DNA from: Chlorocebus sabaeus
Taxonomy: Eukaryota > Chordata > Mammalia > Primates > Cercopithecidae
DNA: 64,000 nt
Direction of reading: 5' to 3'
Assembly (NCBI RefSeq): GCF_047675955.1
Contig: NC_132910.1
Coordinates: 94,700,923 to 94,764,922, forward strand
Shown: positions 35,916 through 47,334 of the stretch, piece by piece
Numbering within the stretch: position 1 is the first letter of the stretch
Layout: every line of letters begins with the position of its first letter
Made by a program: the position numbers and the translations under genes
The notes under the pieces: model-generated
The model's input: only the letters and a program-made list of their open reading frames with translations
Database searches by the model: none
Told to the model about the DNA's origin: nothing

Positions 35916-36790
35916 TCACTCTAATGTATACAGAAAAATATTTCTTTTCTCAAATATTTGTTGGCCAATATCTTTCCTTTGAATTATTTGGTATGTCAGG
36001 TAGAATTGGACCACATCTTCCAGCTCTACTGTCTTCACAGGAAAAACAAAAAGAGTTTCATCTACAGTCCAGCTCTTCTGTGGACACAATATTTCACTTT
36101 TTTGCTTTGCCATCCAATATAGTTTGTTCTTGTTTGAATGGTTTGGGCAGATGCACCTACTTGTCCACTCTCCTGACCTTGGGAAAGGGAAGAACAGAGT
36201 CCAGGGAAAGCCACTTTTTAGTGAAAGAGATGATGCAGGAGTTGCACACAGCACTGCCTCTCATATTTTATGGACTTGAACTTGATTACATGGAAGGAGA
36301 AGCAGGAAAGGTTGCTAAATGGTAGACCTGTGACTGTCTCCAATTACTAAAAGGAAGAAAGTGAAAATGGGTACTGGAGGACAAGGGGTAACTCTTAGGA
36401 CCACAAAAGTAACTATATGCACACTTATTCTCACTCTCTCTCTGCACAGGATACATTCACGCTCTCTCCCAGGAGACAATCCAGTGTCTCATTAAGTTTC
36501 TGCATCCAGTTTAGAGTCCAGGAACTCTAAGTGATGAGCCATCCTTTCTATCAGCTTCCAATGTGCTTCTTTGTACTCTAGGGATCTAAAAGGTAATACA
36601 TAAGTCATTTATAACCAAATTCCCATATAATCATCTATTACTGTGTAACAAATTAGTAAGCAGAGAGCTGAGACTGGAGACTCATTGGGAAGTGAGCCCT
36701 CCTCCCTTGTCTTCATCCCCACATTTAGTGTCAACAACTTCTATTTGACTCAACCTTTAAATCTCTCTTCATTCTTTAAATTTATCCACT
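35916..36790. other. Unique intergenic DNA
   Basis: The 148-codon plus frame (35879-36325) overlaps a 112-codon minus frame. Neither resembles a known protein or has splice support. Confidence 0.45.
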
Positions 36791-36792
36791 TA

Positions 36793-36898
36793 TTAGGTTG
36801 GTGCAAAAGCAATCACAGCTTTTGCCATTTCTTTAATGTAAAAAGCAAACTTTTTTTTTGATAAAAAGTAAACTGCAGTTGTTTTTGCAGCAACCTAG
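36793..36898. mobile_element. MADE1 mariner MITE (inverted-repeat element)
   Basis: Ends TTAGGTTGGTGCAAAAG and, inverted, CAGCAACCTAG. The arms can fold on each other, the left arm contains the AATCACAGCTTTTGCCAT relic, and a TA flanks each side. This is the family linked to Hsmar1 and a known source of hairpin microRNA genes. Confidence 0.88.
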
Positions 36899-36899
36899 T

Positions 36900-37210
36900 A
36901 TTTCCATTCCTGAGCTCTCTGGGACCTGGATCCAGTGCAGATCTCCAGACTCATCTCTGTCCACTCTCAGGGACACTGGGCCATTAGCCATCTTGAACTT
37001 AGTCATTTACTTAAGGAGGTCTTGCTTTTCTTGCCTTTGGGCCTTTCCACACCTTATGTCCTCCATATGAAGTAATTCTTCTTCCTCTCCTTTCCTAGCA
37101 AACTCTTACCCATGCTTTACATTTCAGCTTAAATATAAATTCTCTGGGAATTTGGCCCGAACCTTGGATTAGATGTGGTCTCCACTGCTCTATGCTCCCA
37201 CAATGCCCAG
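36900..37210. other. Unique intergenic DNA
   Basis: Nothing recognisable. Confidence 0.5.
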
Positions 37211-37275
37211 TATTAATTCCTTAGAGATGTTATAAGAAAGTACAACAAACTGGGTGGCTTAAAACAACCAAACTT
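37211..37275 (-). repeat. MLT1 LTR fragment, minus strand
   Basis: 'aactgggtggcttaaaacaa' is a hallmark of the MLT1 3' end in reverse. Confidence 0.55.
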
Positions 37276-38152
37276 TTTGTTTGGTCACAATACTCATTCC
37301 CTGTATTGTAATTATTCAATGTTCACCTTCCCTTATAGACCATGCTTTCTTTTTTCATTGGATCCCCATTGTTTATGTGAATGGAGCACTTGTTGAAAGA
37401 CCAGCTATGAGCTGGGAGAAAAAGTAGTGGGCTAAAGACTGGAGAAGCAGGCCAACCAAGAAATCAATGCTGTAAAGTTCTAAGCCTAAATAAACAGCAG
37501 GCTAGAATCGCAGAATTACAGCTAGGGTTAGGCATAGAGTGGGTAGAGAAGTGGGGGAGGTAAAGTAGGGTCAACTCAAGAACACATTTTATAAGAACAG
37601 AATTCCATTTTGTTCCCTCTCTTCTGCATGAAGTTTGCCAGTCTTCTGGGAAGGAGGCAGAGCTATAAAGTTTTGAATTTTTCTCCAGAGTTGCTGAAAT
37701 GCTTTCTCACATCCTCACTCTTCTCTTAGTCTAAGGGATATGATTATGTTCCCACAATGTGGGTTCCTCAAAAGAAATTTTATGATCCACAGGAAAGAAA
37801 ACAGGACACAGAGAGCATACAAAATATTTATGGACATATTGCTACATTTTTAAAGGTTTTCTTTATTCCCTTTTCCTGGATAGACAATTTTGTATATATG
37901 ATTCAATGGCTGACTGTCCATTCCCTTGACTCTCTGCTTCCCAGCCCACATACAGTGTAGCCCTCAATTCACTACCACTTTATGCAAATCACAATCAAGG
38001 TTTCACAGTATATGATATGAAAACCTTTCAACTTGGTAATTTAAAAAACTCTTATGAAGGTATTGATAAAAGTTGATGTTAGTGGCTAAAATCAGTGAAA
38101 ATAGTCTGCGTGCTTAGTTTATGCGTATTTCCTTTTACTTTTGTATTAGGGA
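37276..38152. other. Unique intergenic DNA
   Basis: Nothing recognisable. Confidence 0.5.
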
Positions 38153-38515
38153 TGTGTTAGTTCTTTCTCATGCTACTGAAAAAGACATTTCCAAGATGGG
38201 GTAATTTATAAAGAAGAAGAGATTTTATGGACTCATGGTTCCACGTGGCTGGGGAAACCTGACAATCATAACAGAAGGTGAAAAGCATATCTTGTTTGGT
38301 GGCAAACAAGAGAGAAAATGAGAGCCAAGCAAGAAGTGAAACCCTTATCAAACCATCAGATCTCGTAAGACTCATTCACTACCACGAGAACAGTATGGGG
38401 GAAACTGCCTCTATGATTCAATTATCTCCCTCCGGGTCCCTCCCACAACATGTGGGAATTATGGGTGCTACACTTCAAGATGAGATTTGGGTGGGGACAC
38501 AACCAAACCATATCA
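38153..38515 (-). mobile_element. THE1/MST-type MaLR solo LTR, minus strand
   Basis: Runs from 'tgtgttagttctttctcatg' to 'ggggacacaaccaaaccata' and ends TATCA, the reverse of the THE1 5' end. Flanks AGGGA and AGGGG resemble a 5-bp duplication. Confidence 0.88.
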
Positions 38516-38797
38516 AGGGGTAACAAGAATCTTGGTGAAAGTCCAGCTTTTTATTAGTTGTAACAGATTCTTTTTGATTACTTATTTTCAATAAGGATAT
38601 TTTTAAGTCTAGTTGTGGAATATATGGGAGATAGAAGGTGTGATTTGAAGAAAAACTTCGAGATCTACTGGTTTACTTAATTAAGATCTACTGGTCTAAC
38701 ATTCTGTGAGATAATTCTAATACATGCTTGCATACATACATTTATATTTAAATTATTTGTCTTTTATTTTAAAGTTATATAAAAATGATTTTAGAGA

Positions 38798-39015
38798 GTG
38801 GTTCTCAAGCAGGGGTGATGTTTGCTCTAAGGAGACATTTTACAGCGTTTAGAGACATTTTTGGTGGTCATATGGGGTTTGAGGGATAGTGCTACAGACA
38901 CCTAGTGGGTAAAGGCCAGGGATGTTGCTAAATATCCTGTAATGCACAGTACAGTTCCTGAGACAAATAATTACCCAGTTCAAGATGTCAATAGTGCTGA
39001 GGTTGGGAAACCCTG
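38798..39015 (+). mobile_element. MER5A-type hAT DNA transposon, plus strand
   Basis: 'gtggttctcaagcaggggtg', 'gtcaatagtgctgaggttgg' and terminal 'gaaaccctgg' match MER5A. Confidence 0.8.
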
Positions 39016-39464
39016 GTTTAGAGAAGAAACACTTAGCTGATGGAAAAAAATTTGATTTATTTTTCTCAATTTCTCCTTTTTTTTTCCTTTTAATTCTATC
39101 CTATTCCATAGTCTCACTACAAAAAGTCTTAAGTACTAATTCATGACATGGAAAAGTAAAAAGAAAGAGAAGATGAGTTCTCTTCTTAATGCTAAATAAT
39201 TTTCTAGTAGGAAATTAGGTAGTAATACACACTTCTCAAAGTAGCTAAGCCAACTATTAGAGAGCCCTGGTATCCTAATTGAATCAATGTGATGGGGACA
39301 ACACCTGTTTACTACTAGGAATGAGAAATATTCTATCTGTAAGCTATTGTTGAAAATGAGGCTATCATCTTCACTGGCTATCACTGGCTGCTATCATTTA
39401 AGAAAGAGAGAGGGAGTTTAGAGAAGAAACACTTAGCTGATGGAAAAAAAATTGATTTTTTTCT
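39016..39464. repeat. Direct repeat pair (about 45 bp, 400 bp apart)
   Basis: GTTTAGAGAAGAAACACTTA and the following CTGATGGAAAAAAA occur at 39016-39050 and again at 39416-39450, with related A/T-rich sequence after each. Confidence 0.9.
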
Positions 39465-40209
39465 TAGGGGTCCGATGAGCCCCCCTAAACATAAAAATGA
39501 AGAAAAATCTTGAGTCTTTTCAAGAAAAATTTCAGATACCTAACTAGCCTTCAATAATAAACAGCTTAATACAAGAAGGTAGTAATAATTTAAAGCCATG
39601 GCCACCCAAACCAGTTAGAGCCACAAGATGTTTAGTTCCCCATAAAAACTAAAGATAACATATTGATCTATGTCCCTGAGTAGTTTTTAAGAAACCTGGA
39701 CCCCTACCAGATGAAAAATGCTGATTGCTGTCACATAAACCTTTGACAAGAAAAGCTGAGGACTAAACTCTAATTAGCATTCTGTATTCTAAATCTCTTC
39801 TGGAGGATCCTAGAAAGAGTCATGCCCACAGGTCAGACTTTAACGTTCATTTCTGCTGACTCCAAGCTGTCAGACAGTCTTTCTTGCTTTACCAATTGCA
39901 AATCAAAAAATCTCTGAATCCACCTATGATCTGTAAGCCCCTGCTTTAAGATTTCTTACCTGTTGGGGCCAAGCCAATGGATAGCCTCTATATATTGATT
40001 TATAACTTTGCCTGTAATCTCTGCCTCCTACCTTTAAAAATCCTTTGATGTGAGCTCTCGGGAGTTTGGGTTTTAAGCATTAGCTTCCCAATTCTCCTTG
40101 CTTGGCACCCTACAATAAACACTTCACTTTGCTCTTGCTGCAAATTCTGATGTCAGTGTTTGGTTTTGCTGCACTGGGCAGGTAGACTCAAGCTCAGTTC
40201 GATAACAAA
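39465..40209 (+). mobile_element. Degraded retroviral-type LTR, family unresolved
   Basis: The right part has LTR architecture: CCTTTAAAAATCC, an AATAAA signal at about 40114, a GT/T-rich U5-like tract and a terminus CAGTTCGATAACA. The left boundary is uncertain. Confidence 0.45.
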
Positions 40210-40910
40210 ACAAATCTAACTCTAATATTTATTCAGAAACAAAAAGAATCTACCAATGGAGAGAAGTCCCATTCCCTGCTCTTCTCCACCTCCACCAACA
40301 ATCCAGAAGTAAAGGACCTTCTGAGATAAAGTCATGGGTTTGGATTCCTAAGAACCAGGGTATAATTATGGTAATGTGATGCTTCTGGCATTTATAGAAC
40401 AGAAGTATAGGGCAGCATTTACACCTGACATTTAAAACTATATAAATCTGAGAATAGATACTAGGTTGATTGTTTTAGAGTTTTCTAATTGTTGCCTATA
40501 TTTAGATTTCTAATAAAGGCAGTATAATTAATACCTCTGTCATAATGACAAGTTCTGTTATGCAAAAAATAAATCTGAGAATAAGACTAATAGTGACATT
40601 CAAAGAATGCGTTATTATAAATGTTTAAGAATGATTGTTCTTAACTTCCGCATGGCTTACTCTCTCACTTTATTCACCCCTCATCTTGTCAGAAAGGCCT
40701 TTCAGGTCCGCTTGCTCTAAAATAGAAGTTCTTGGGCCCACTGCATCACTTTCTGCTTTCCTCACTTAATTTTATTACAGAACACTTATAATCTCCTGAA
40801 AAAGTTTGTGTTTATTCACTTAGTTTATCTGTTGTCTTTCTCTGCCATTTCATCCTCTCTATGATGTAAACGACATGATAACAGAAATTTTGATTTTTAA
40901 AGCTGTATTC
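40210..40910. other. Unique intergenic DNA
   Basis: Nothing recognisable. Confidence 0.5.
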
Positions 40911-40911
40911 A

Positions 40912-41135
40912 ACAAGCACCTGTATGGTACCTACTATTTGCCAGGTACAATTCTAAGGACTTGTAGGACTCTGAAAAGTTTAACTTATTTAAGCTTCATA
41001 CAACTCTCAAAAGTAGATTATGCTGATATTCTCATTTTCCAGATGAGGAAACCAAGGAACAGAAAACTTAAGTAATTTGCCTCAAGTTACCCAGCTAGAT
41101 AGTGGCAGAGTCAGGATTAGAATTAGACCTTCTCA
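40912..41135 (-). repeat. MIR SINE, minus strand
   Basis: 'ctactatttgccaggtacaa', 'cattttccagatgaggaaac' and 'ttacccagctagatagtggc' match the reverse complement of MIR. Confidence 0.8.
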
Positions 41136-41214
41136 TTTCAGTGTCTTTGCTCTTAATCATCATATTACTGTTGTGTCTGCAGATCCTAGAACAGTGTATT
41201 TTTCAGACCAGGCT

Positions 41215-41877
41215 TCATAAGTATTTTTTAAAAATACAAGTGTGGGTAGAAGTGCAGGTTTATTATATAGGTAAATTGTGAGTCATGGGGGTTTGTGTTC
41301 AGATTATTTCATCACCTGGGTAATAAACATAGTACCATAAGTAATGTTTCAATCTTCACCCTCCTCCAATTATCCACCCTCAACTGGGCCTTGATTTCTG
41401 TTTTCTTCTGTGTTCATGTGTACTCAACATTTAGCTCCCACTTATAGATGAGAACATGTGGTATTTGGTTTTTTGTTCCTGTGTTGGGTTGTTTAGGATA
41501 ATGACTTCCAGCCCCATCCATGTTGGTGCAAAGGACATAATCTTATTTTTTATGGCTGTGTAGTATTCCACGTAGTATATGTACCACATTGTCTTTATCC
41601 AGTCTACTGTTAATGGGCATCTAGACTGATTTCTTGTCTTTACTATTGCAAATAGTACTGTGGTGAACATACATGTGCATCTGTCATTATGGTAGAATGA
41701 TTTATATTTCTTTGGGTATATAGCCAATAATGGGATTGCTGGGTCAAGTGGTAGTTCTTTTCTAAATTATTTGAGACATTGCCAAACTGCTTTCCTCAAT
41801 GGCTGAACTAATTCACATTCCCACTAGTAGTGTGTAAGTGTTCTTTTATTCTCTGCAACTTCACCAGCATCTGTTAC
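41215..41877 (-). mobile_element. L1 3' end, minus strand
   Basis: 3' UTR then ORF2 C-terminus on the minus strand (WIKTMWYIYYVEYYTAIK), cut by a MaLR LTR that starts at 41878. Confidence 0.88.
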
Positions 41878-42472
41878 TGCATTAGTCTGTTCTTGCACTA
41901 CTATAAAGAAATACCTGAGACAGGGTAATTTATAAAGAAAAGATATTTAATTGACTCATGATTCTGCAGGCTGTACAGGAAGCATGAGTGAGGAGGTCTC
42001 AGGAAACTTACAAACATGGCAGAAAGCGAAAGGGACTATGACAAGAACAGCATCAGAGGAGAAATCTGCCCCCATGATCCAATCACCTTCCACCAGGCCC
42101 CACCTGCAGGACTGGGGACTATACTTTGACCTAAGAGGTGGGTGGGGACACAGACCCAAAACTTATCATTCTTCCCCTGACCCCTCCTAAATTGCACGAA
42201 CTTCTCATATTTCAAAACACAGTCATGCCTTCCCAAATTCTTAACTCATTCCAGTATTAACTCAGAAGTCCACAGTCCAAATTCCAAAGTTTCATCTGAG
42301 ACAATGGTAGACCTTTCCACCTCTGAGCCTATAAAATAAAAAAGTGGTTACTTTCAAGATCCAATGGTAGTATAGGCATTGGATAAACACTCCCTTTCCA
42401 AAAGGAAGAAATTGGCCAAAAGACAGAGACTATAGACTCTGTATAAGTCCAAAACCCAGCAGGGCAGGCATT
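41878..42472 (-). mobile_element. THE1/MST-type MaLR: LTR (to about 42168) plus internal sequence
   Basis: The LTR begins 'tgcattagtctgttcttgca' and ends 'aacttatca'. From 42169 the MaLR internal region follows ('catatttcaaaacacagtca', 'aactcattccagtattaact', 'aagaaattggccaaaa'). No coding capacity remains and the far LTR is missing. Confidence 0.8.
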
Positions 42473-42489
42473 AAATTAAAAAAAAAAAA

Positions 42490-43555
42490 ATTCAGTAGGG
42501 TTTTGTGGAACAGATGGTGTGTTGTTACATGGATAAGTTCTTTTGTGGTGATTTCTGAGATTTTGATGCACCCATCACCCAAGCGGTGTACACTGCACCC
42601 AATGTATAGTCCTTTATTCCTATCCCCTCTCCCACCCTTCCCACAGAGTCCCCAAAGCCCATTGTATCATTCTTCGGCCTTTGTGTCTTCATAGTTTAGC
42701 TCCCACTTACAAGTGAGAACATGCAATGTTAGATTTTCCATTCCTCAGTTACTTACCTTAGTATAATGGTCTCCAACTCCATCCAGATTGCTGTGAATGT
42801 CATTATTTTGTTCCTTTTTATGGCTGAGTAGTATTCCATGATATTTTATATGTATAACACTGTCTTTATTCACTCATTGATTGATGGGCATTTGGTCTGG
42901 TTCCATATTTTTGCAATTGCGAATTGTGCTGCTATAAACATGCATGTGCAAGTATCTTTTTCATAAAATGACTTATTTTCCTTTGGGTAGATACCCAGTA
43001 GTGAGATTGCTGGATCAAATGGGAGTTCTACTTTTAGTTCTTTAGGAATCTTCAAACTGTTTTCCACAGTGGTTGCACTAGTTTACATTCCCACCATCAG
43101 TGTAAAAGTGTTTCTTTTTCACCACATCCATGACAACATCTATTATATTTTGATTTTTTGATTGTGGCCATTCTTACAGGAGTAAGGTGGTATCACATTG
43201 TGATTTTAATTTGCATTTCCCTGATAATTATTGGTTGAGCATTTTTTCATATGTTTGTTGCCTATTTGTATATATACTTTTAAGAATTGTCTATTCATGT
43301 CCTTAGCTCACTTTTTGATGGGCTTATTTGCTTTTTTCTTGCTAATTTGTTTGAGTTCCTTGTACATTCTGGATATTAGTCCTTTGTTGGAGTCATAGTT
43401 TGCAAAAATTTTTGTCTGTGTACTCTGCTGACAGTTTCTTTTGCTGTGCAAAAGCTCTTGGGTTTAAGTAAGTCCCATCTATTTATCTTTCTTTTTGTTG
43501 CATTTCCTTTTGGGTTCTTCGTCATGAAATCCTTGCTTAAGACAACGTCTAGAAG
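42490..43555 (-). mobile_element. L1 3' half, minus strand
   Basis: 3' UTR ('ttgtggaacagatggtgtgt', 'gatgcacccatcacccaa'), then ORF2 C-terminus on the minus strand (LPFDPAISLLGIYPKE). Sequence homology jumps at about 43555 to a more 5' part of ORF2. Confidence 0.88.
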
Positions 43556-43975
43556 GAATTTGTAGCTTGGTTTTAGCAGTATAGTCATTTTCGCAATACT
43601 GACCCTACCAATCCAGGAGCAAGGGATGTGTTTCTATTTGTTTATGTCAATTCATGATTCATTTCAGCTGCGTTTTGTAGCTTTCCGTGTAGAGCTTTTT
43701 TACCTCCTTGGTTAGATATATTCCTAAGTATTTTATTTTTATTTTTTTGCAGCTATTGTGAAAGGAGTTGAGTTCTTAATTCGATTTTCATCTTGGTCGC
43801 TGTTGGTGTATAGCAACACTACTGATTTGTGCACATTGATTTTGTATCCTGAAACTTGACTGAAGTTTCAGTTTCATTTATCATCAGATCTAGGAGCTTT
43901 TTGGATGAGTCTTTAGGGTTTTCTAGGTATACAATTGTATCATCCACGAAGAGTGACAGTTTTGTATACAAAACT
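43556..43975 (-). mobile_element. L1 ORF2 RT-region segment, minus strand (inverted relative to the next piece)
   Basis: Encodes the region from the RT motif (read as FVDDTIVYLENPKDS on the minus strand near 43905-43950) to the NIVKMTIL-like segment. It joins head-to-head at about 43975 with a plus-strand L1 3' UTR. Confidence 0.8.
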
Positions 43976-44145
43976 GTGAGGGGCAAGAGGAGGGATAGCA
44001 TTAAGAGAAATACCTAATGTAGATGACGGGTTGATGGATGCGGCAAACCACTATGGCATGTGTATACCTATGTAACAAACCTGCACATTCTGCGCATGTA
44101 TCCTAGACCTTAAAGTATAATAATAATAATAATAAAATGTTAACA
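43976..44145 (+). mobile_element. L1 3' UTR segment, plus strand
   Basis: 'agggatagcattaagagaaa', 'aacaaacctgcacattctgc', 'ccttaaagtataataataat' and an A-rich end. Confidence 0.88.
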
Positions 44146-44551
44146 CACTTCCACATCAACGTTTGTTAATTTAACAAATATTTATTGAGTGCCGTGTGTC
44201 TGAGACACATCCATGAGAAAAGATAAAATCTAAACACCAATTAAAATGAAGATCCCTGTTTGTACAATAGTTAAATTTTAGCAGTCAATAGTTTATTGTT
44301 CATTCTTCAATGGTAAAGCTAGTGTAGTTTGTTTTTGAATACTCGTAAGTAGTCATAATCCCTGAACATTATAGACTGCAGAGTTCAACAGTAACTTTGA
44401 GAAGAACATAATAATTGAGTCTGGTTCCCTGGAGGAAGGAAAAATATTGAGGAGAATAAGATTTTAAAGAATAAATATATTACAAGAAAAAATTTGTAAG
44501 TGGGAACTAGCTTTATTAGTCTACATTTATTGCATCCCCATATAAGGGATA
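44146..44551. other. Unique intergenic DNA
   Basis: Nothing recognisable. Confidence 0.5.
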
Positions 44552-44975
44552 TGACATGGTTTGGCTTTGTCCCCACCCGAATCTTATCTGGAACTGTAAT
44601 CTCCATAATCCCCACATGCCAAGGGAGGGACCTGGGGAGAGGTGATTGGATCTTGGGACAGTTTCCCTTATGCTGTTTTGGTGATAGTGAATTCTCATGA
44701 GATCTGGTTGTTTGATAAGTGTGGGGGTCTTCCCTTTCCTTGCCACTCTCTCGCTCTTTCTTGTGCACTCTCTCTTGTGCACCAAGTGCACTCTCTCGCT
44801 CTTTCCTGCCACCTTGTGAAGAAGGTACTTGCCTCTCCTTCCCCTTCTGACATGATTGTGAGTTTCCTGAGGCCTCCCCAGCAATGCAGAACTTTGAGTC
44901 AATTAAACCTCCTTTGTTTATAAATTACCAGTCTGGAGTAGTATCTTTATAGCAGTGTGAAAATGGACAAATGCA
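44552..44975 (+). mobile_element. THE1/MST-type MaLR solo LTR, plus strand
   Basis: Begins TGACATGGTTTGGCTTTG and ends with 'gtcaattaaacctcctttgt' and 'aatggacaaatgca'. Flanks GGATA and GGACA approximate a 5-bp duplication. CACTCTCTCGCTCTTTC is repeated internally at about 44743 and 44789. Confidence 0.9.
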
Positions 44976-45690
44976 GGACAGATATAATCAAGAAGGATGA
45001 GTGCTATGACTGAAGGATGATCACTATATTGCAGAGACCCATAAGAGAGCTCCAGGTTCTGCCTAGGGGCATGAGAAAAGGCTGTAAAACTTTTGCCCAT
45101 GGAGGAGAAGCAGCTCATTCCAAGAAGAAAGAACAGCTTTTTCTAAGGCACACATAAATTTCAAAAATTAGTCAATTCAATGCAAACATTTAATGGTACA
45201 AATTAATATTTTTTCTACCATCAATAAGTGACCAAATGCATGCTGTGCTTATAAATGTATAATAGATTTTTGTGAGTGTGTTTTGATTTTTTCCCCATTG
45301 TATCAAGTTGAAGATTCTGCATACACACTGAGGGCTCAATCAATAAAAACTGAGAGCTGCTGGCTCCTCAGGGTGCCTGTGACTGCAATCCCTGGAGAGA
45401 GCATGCATTTTTCTCTGAGCTTCTCTAGGAAAATTTTCTCCACAAAATGGACCAATTAGTAACAATCTTGTCTACCCCACAGGGCATTTCTGAAGATCCA
45501 GTAAGACAATTTGATGCATATCTGTATCTGTTAATATGGTACCTTTTGAGATATTTATAATAGATATAAAGTTGGTTTATAGTAATAACTCAAGGAAATA
45601 TAATAATAAACTATAAATACAAAATTGGGGCAAATAAAAAGAAAACAAGAATCTGCATTGTGAAAGACAATATTGTTGTCGAGTCGGACC
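44976..45690. other. Unique intergenic DNA
   Basis: Nothing recognisable. Confidence 0.5.
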
Positions 45691-45710
45691 TTAAATTTGA
45701 TGAGACGGCC

Positions 45711-45992
45711 GGCCGGGCGCGGTGGCTCAAGCCTGTAATCCCAGCACTTTGGGAGGCCGAGACGGGCGGATCACAAGGTCAGGAGATCGAGACCATCCTG
45801 GCTAACACAGTGAAACCCCGTCTCTACTAAAAAAATACAAAAAACCAGCCTGGCAAGGTGGTGGACGCCTGTAGTCCCAGCTACTTGGGAGGCTGAGGCA
45901 GGAGAATGGCATAAACCCGGGAGGCGGAGCTTGCAGTGAGCTGAGATCCGGCCACTGAACTCCAGCCTGGGTGACACAGCGAGACTCCGTCT

Positions 45993-46035
<43 letters not shown>
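45711..46035 (+). mobile_element. Young AluY of Old World monkey (AluYR-like) type, plus strand
   Basis: Full length, low divergence, about 45-nt uninterrupted poly-A. Variants include GGCTCAAGCCTGTAATCC, GAGACGGGCGGATCACAAGG, CATAAACCCGGGAGG and GAGATCCGGCCACTG, which I associate with cercopithecoid AluYR copies. The target-site duplication AAATTTG(A/G)TGAGAC lies at 45693-45706 and 46036-46049. Confidence 0.93.
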
Positions 46036-46042
<7 letters not shown>

Positions 46043-46049
46043 GTGAGAC

Positions 46050-46470
46050 ATATTAAGGCAGCCAAAAGAAAGAGTGACATATAATTGATGATTCTCACAT
46101 TAGAAGAATCATGCCACACAGTTCTGCAGGGAAAGCAGGGCTTTTCCTAAAGGGAAAGAAATCAAAGGACCTGTCCTTCTTTTGAAATTTTGGGGATACA
46201 GTGATAGATGTAGTGAACGATCTCCTCAATGATTATTTTCAATAATGGTATCAACATTAATATGGACTCTGTTAGGGCTAAGCGATTGCTCCAAGTATGT
46301 AATATGACATCTGCTGATTCAACTTGATCCCAGGATAGAATTCAGAGTATGGGTAGGAGTGACTAGATTATGTTGTCTTTAAATGATCTTCAATAATGTC
46401 ATTTTCTCCTTAGCCAGTGATTTGATACATTTGCCATAGCAATGAGGTAGTATTTTCTGATCAGACTCTA
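46050..46470. other. Unique intergenic DNA
   Basis: Nothing recognisable. Confidence 0.5.
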
Positions 46471-46474
46471 GCTT

Positions 46475-46830
46475 TAAAAAATTATAAACTATCTCAAGTA
46501 TAAAAATATATATGTAGAGTTTAGCATGCACCTATATACCTACCACATAGAATTAACAATGATAACATTTGCTTTAGATGAAAAAAATTATAGATAAATT
46601 AGAAGGCCCTTTGGTTTGGTGGCCAGCCCTTTTTCTGCTTCCTCTTTTCATGAAGTTGGTTTGTATCCCTTATGTACACATTTTTGAAACATTTACCATA
46701 TCTGTATGTATTCATGAACAATGGTATCATTTTGTTTTCTCAGCAATCATGTAAGTGACAGAACTCTGTATATATAATTTTAAAATTTGGTTTATTTCCA
46801 CTAAACGTTTTTACTTTTAAAAAATAATTT
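46475..46830. repeat. Ancient LINE-like fragment
   Basis: 'agagtttagcatgcacctat', 'acatagaattaacaatgata' and 'catgaacaatggtatcattt' resemble the same old L1M-type sequence as at 29105. Low confidence. Confidence 0.35.
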
Positions 46831-47037
46831 TATATATTATTTTAAGTAGGTGCTATATGCATATGATACCAAGAACACAAAAGGATATTTCATGAAATGT
46901 ATGTCTTTTAAGAATATTGATCCTCAAGCTACACATTCCACTTTCCCAGAGGCAAAACCATTAGTTCTTGTGCACTCTCCAGATATATACTATATATGTA
47001 CTTTTATGTAGTTTAAATTTCAAATTGTCTTTCTTGT

Positions 47038-47327
47038 CTTTTCAGAGTTGGGGTCTTGCTCTGTTGCTCAGGCTGGAGTGCAGTGGCGTGATCATGGGTC
47101 ACTGCAGCCTTGAACTGCTGGACGCAAGGGATCCTCTCACCTCAGTCTCCTAAATAGCTGGGACTACAGGCTCAGGCCACCATGCCTGGTAAGTTAAAAA
47201 AAATTTTTTTAGAGACAGAGTCTCGCTATGTTGCTGAAGCTGGTCCCCAATTCCTGGCCTCAAGGCATTCTCCTGCCTCATTTCCCTCAGTTGCTAGGAT
47301 TATAGGTGTGAGCTACTGCACCTGGCT
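47038..47327 (-). mobile_element. AluJ-type element, minus strand
   Basis: Diverged dimer from 'gagttggggtcttgctctgt' to 'gtgagctactgcacctggct'. Confidence 0.92.
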
Positions 47328-47334
47328 CTAATTT

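Noticed and set aside
35879..36325. 148-codon plus-strand frame
   Set aside because: No recognisable domain, overlaps an equally long antisense frame, and has an old LTR end at its start.
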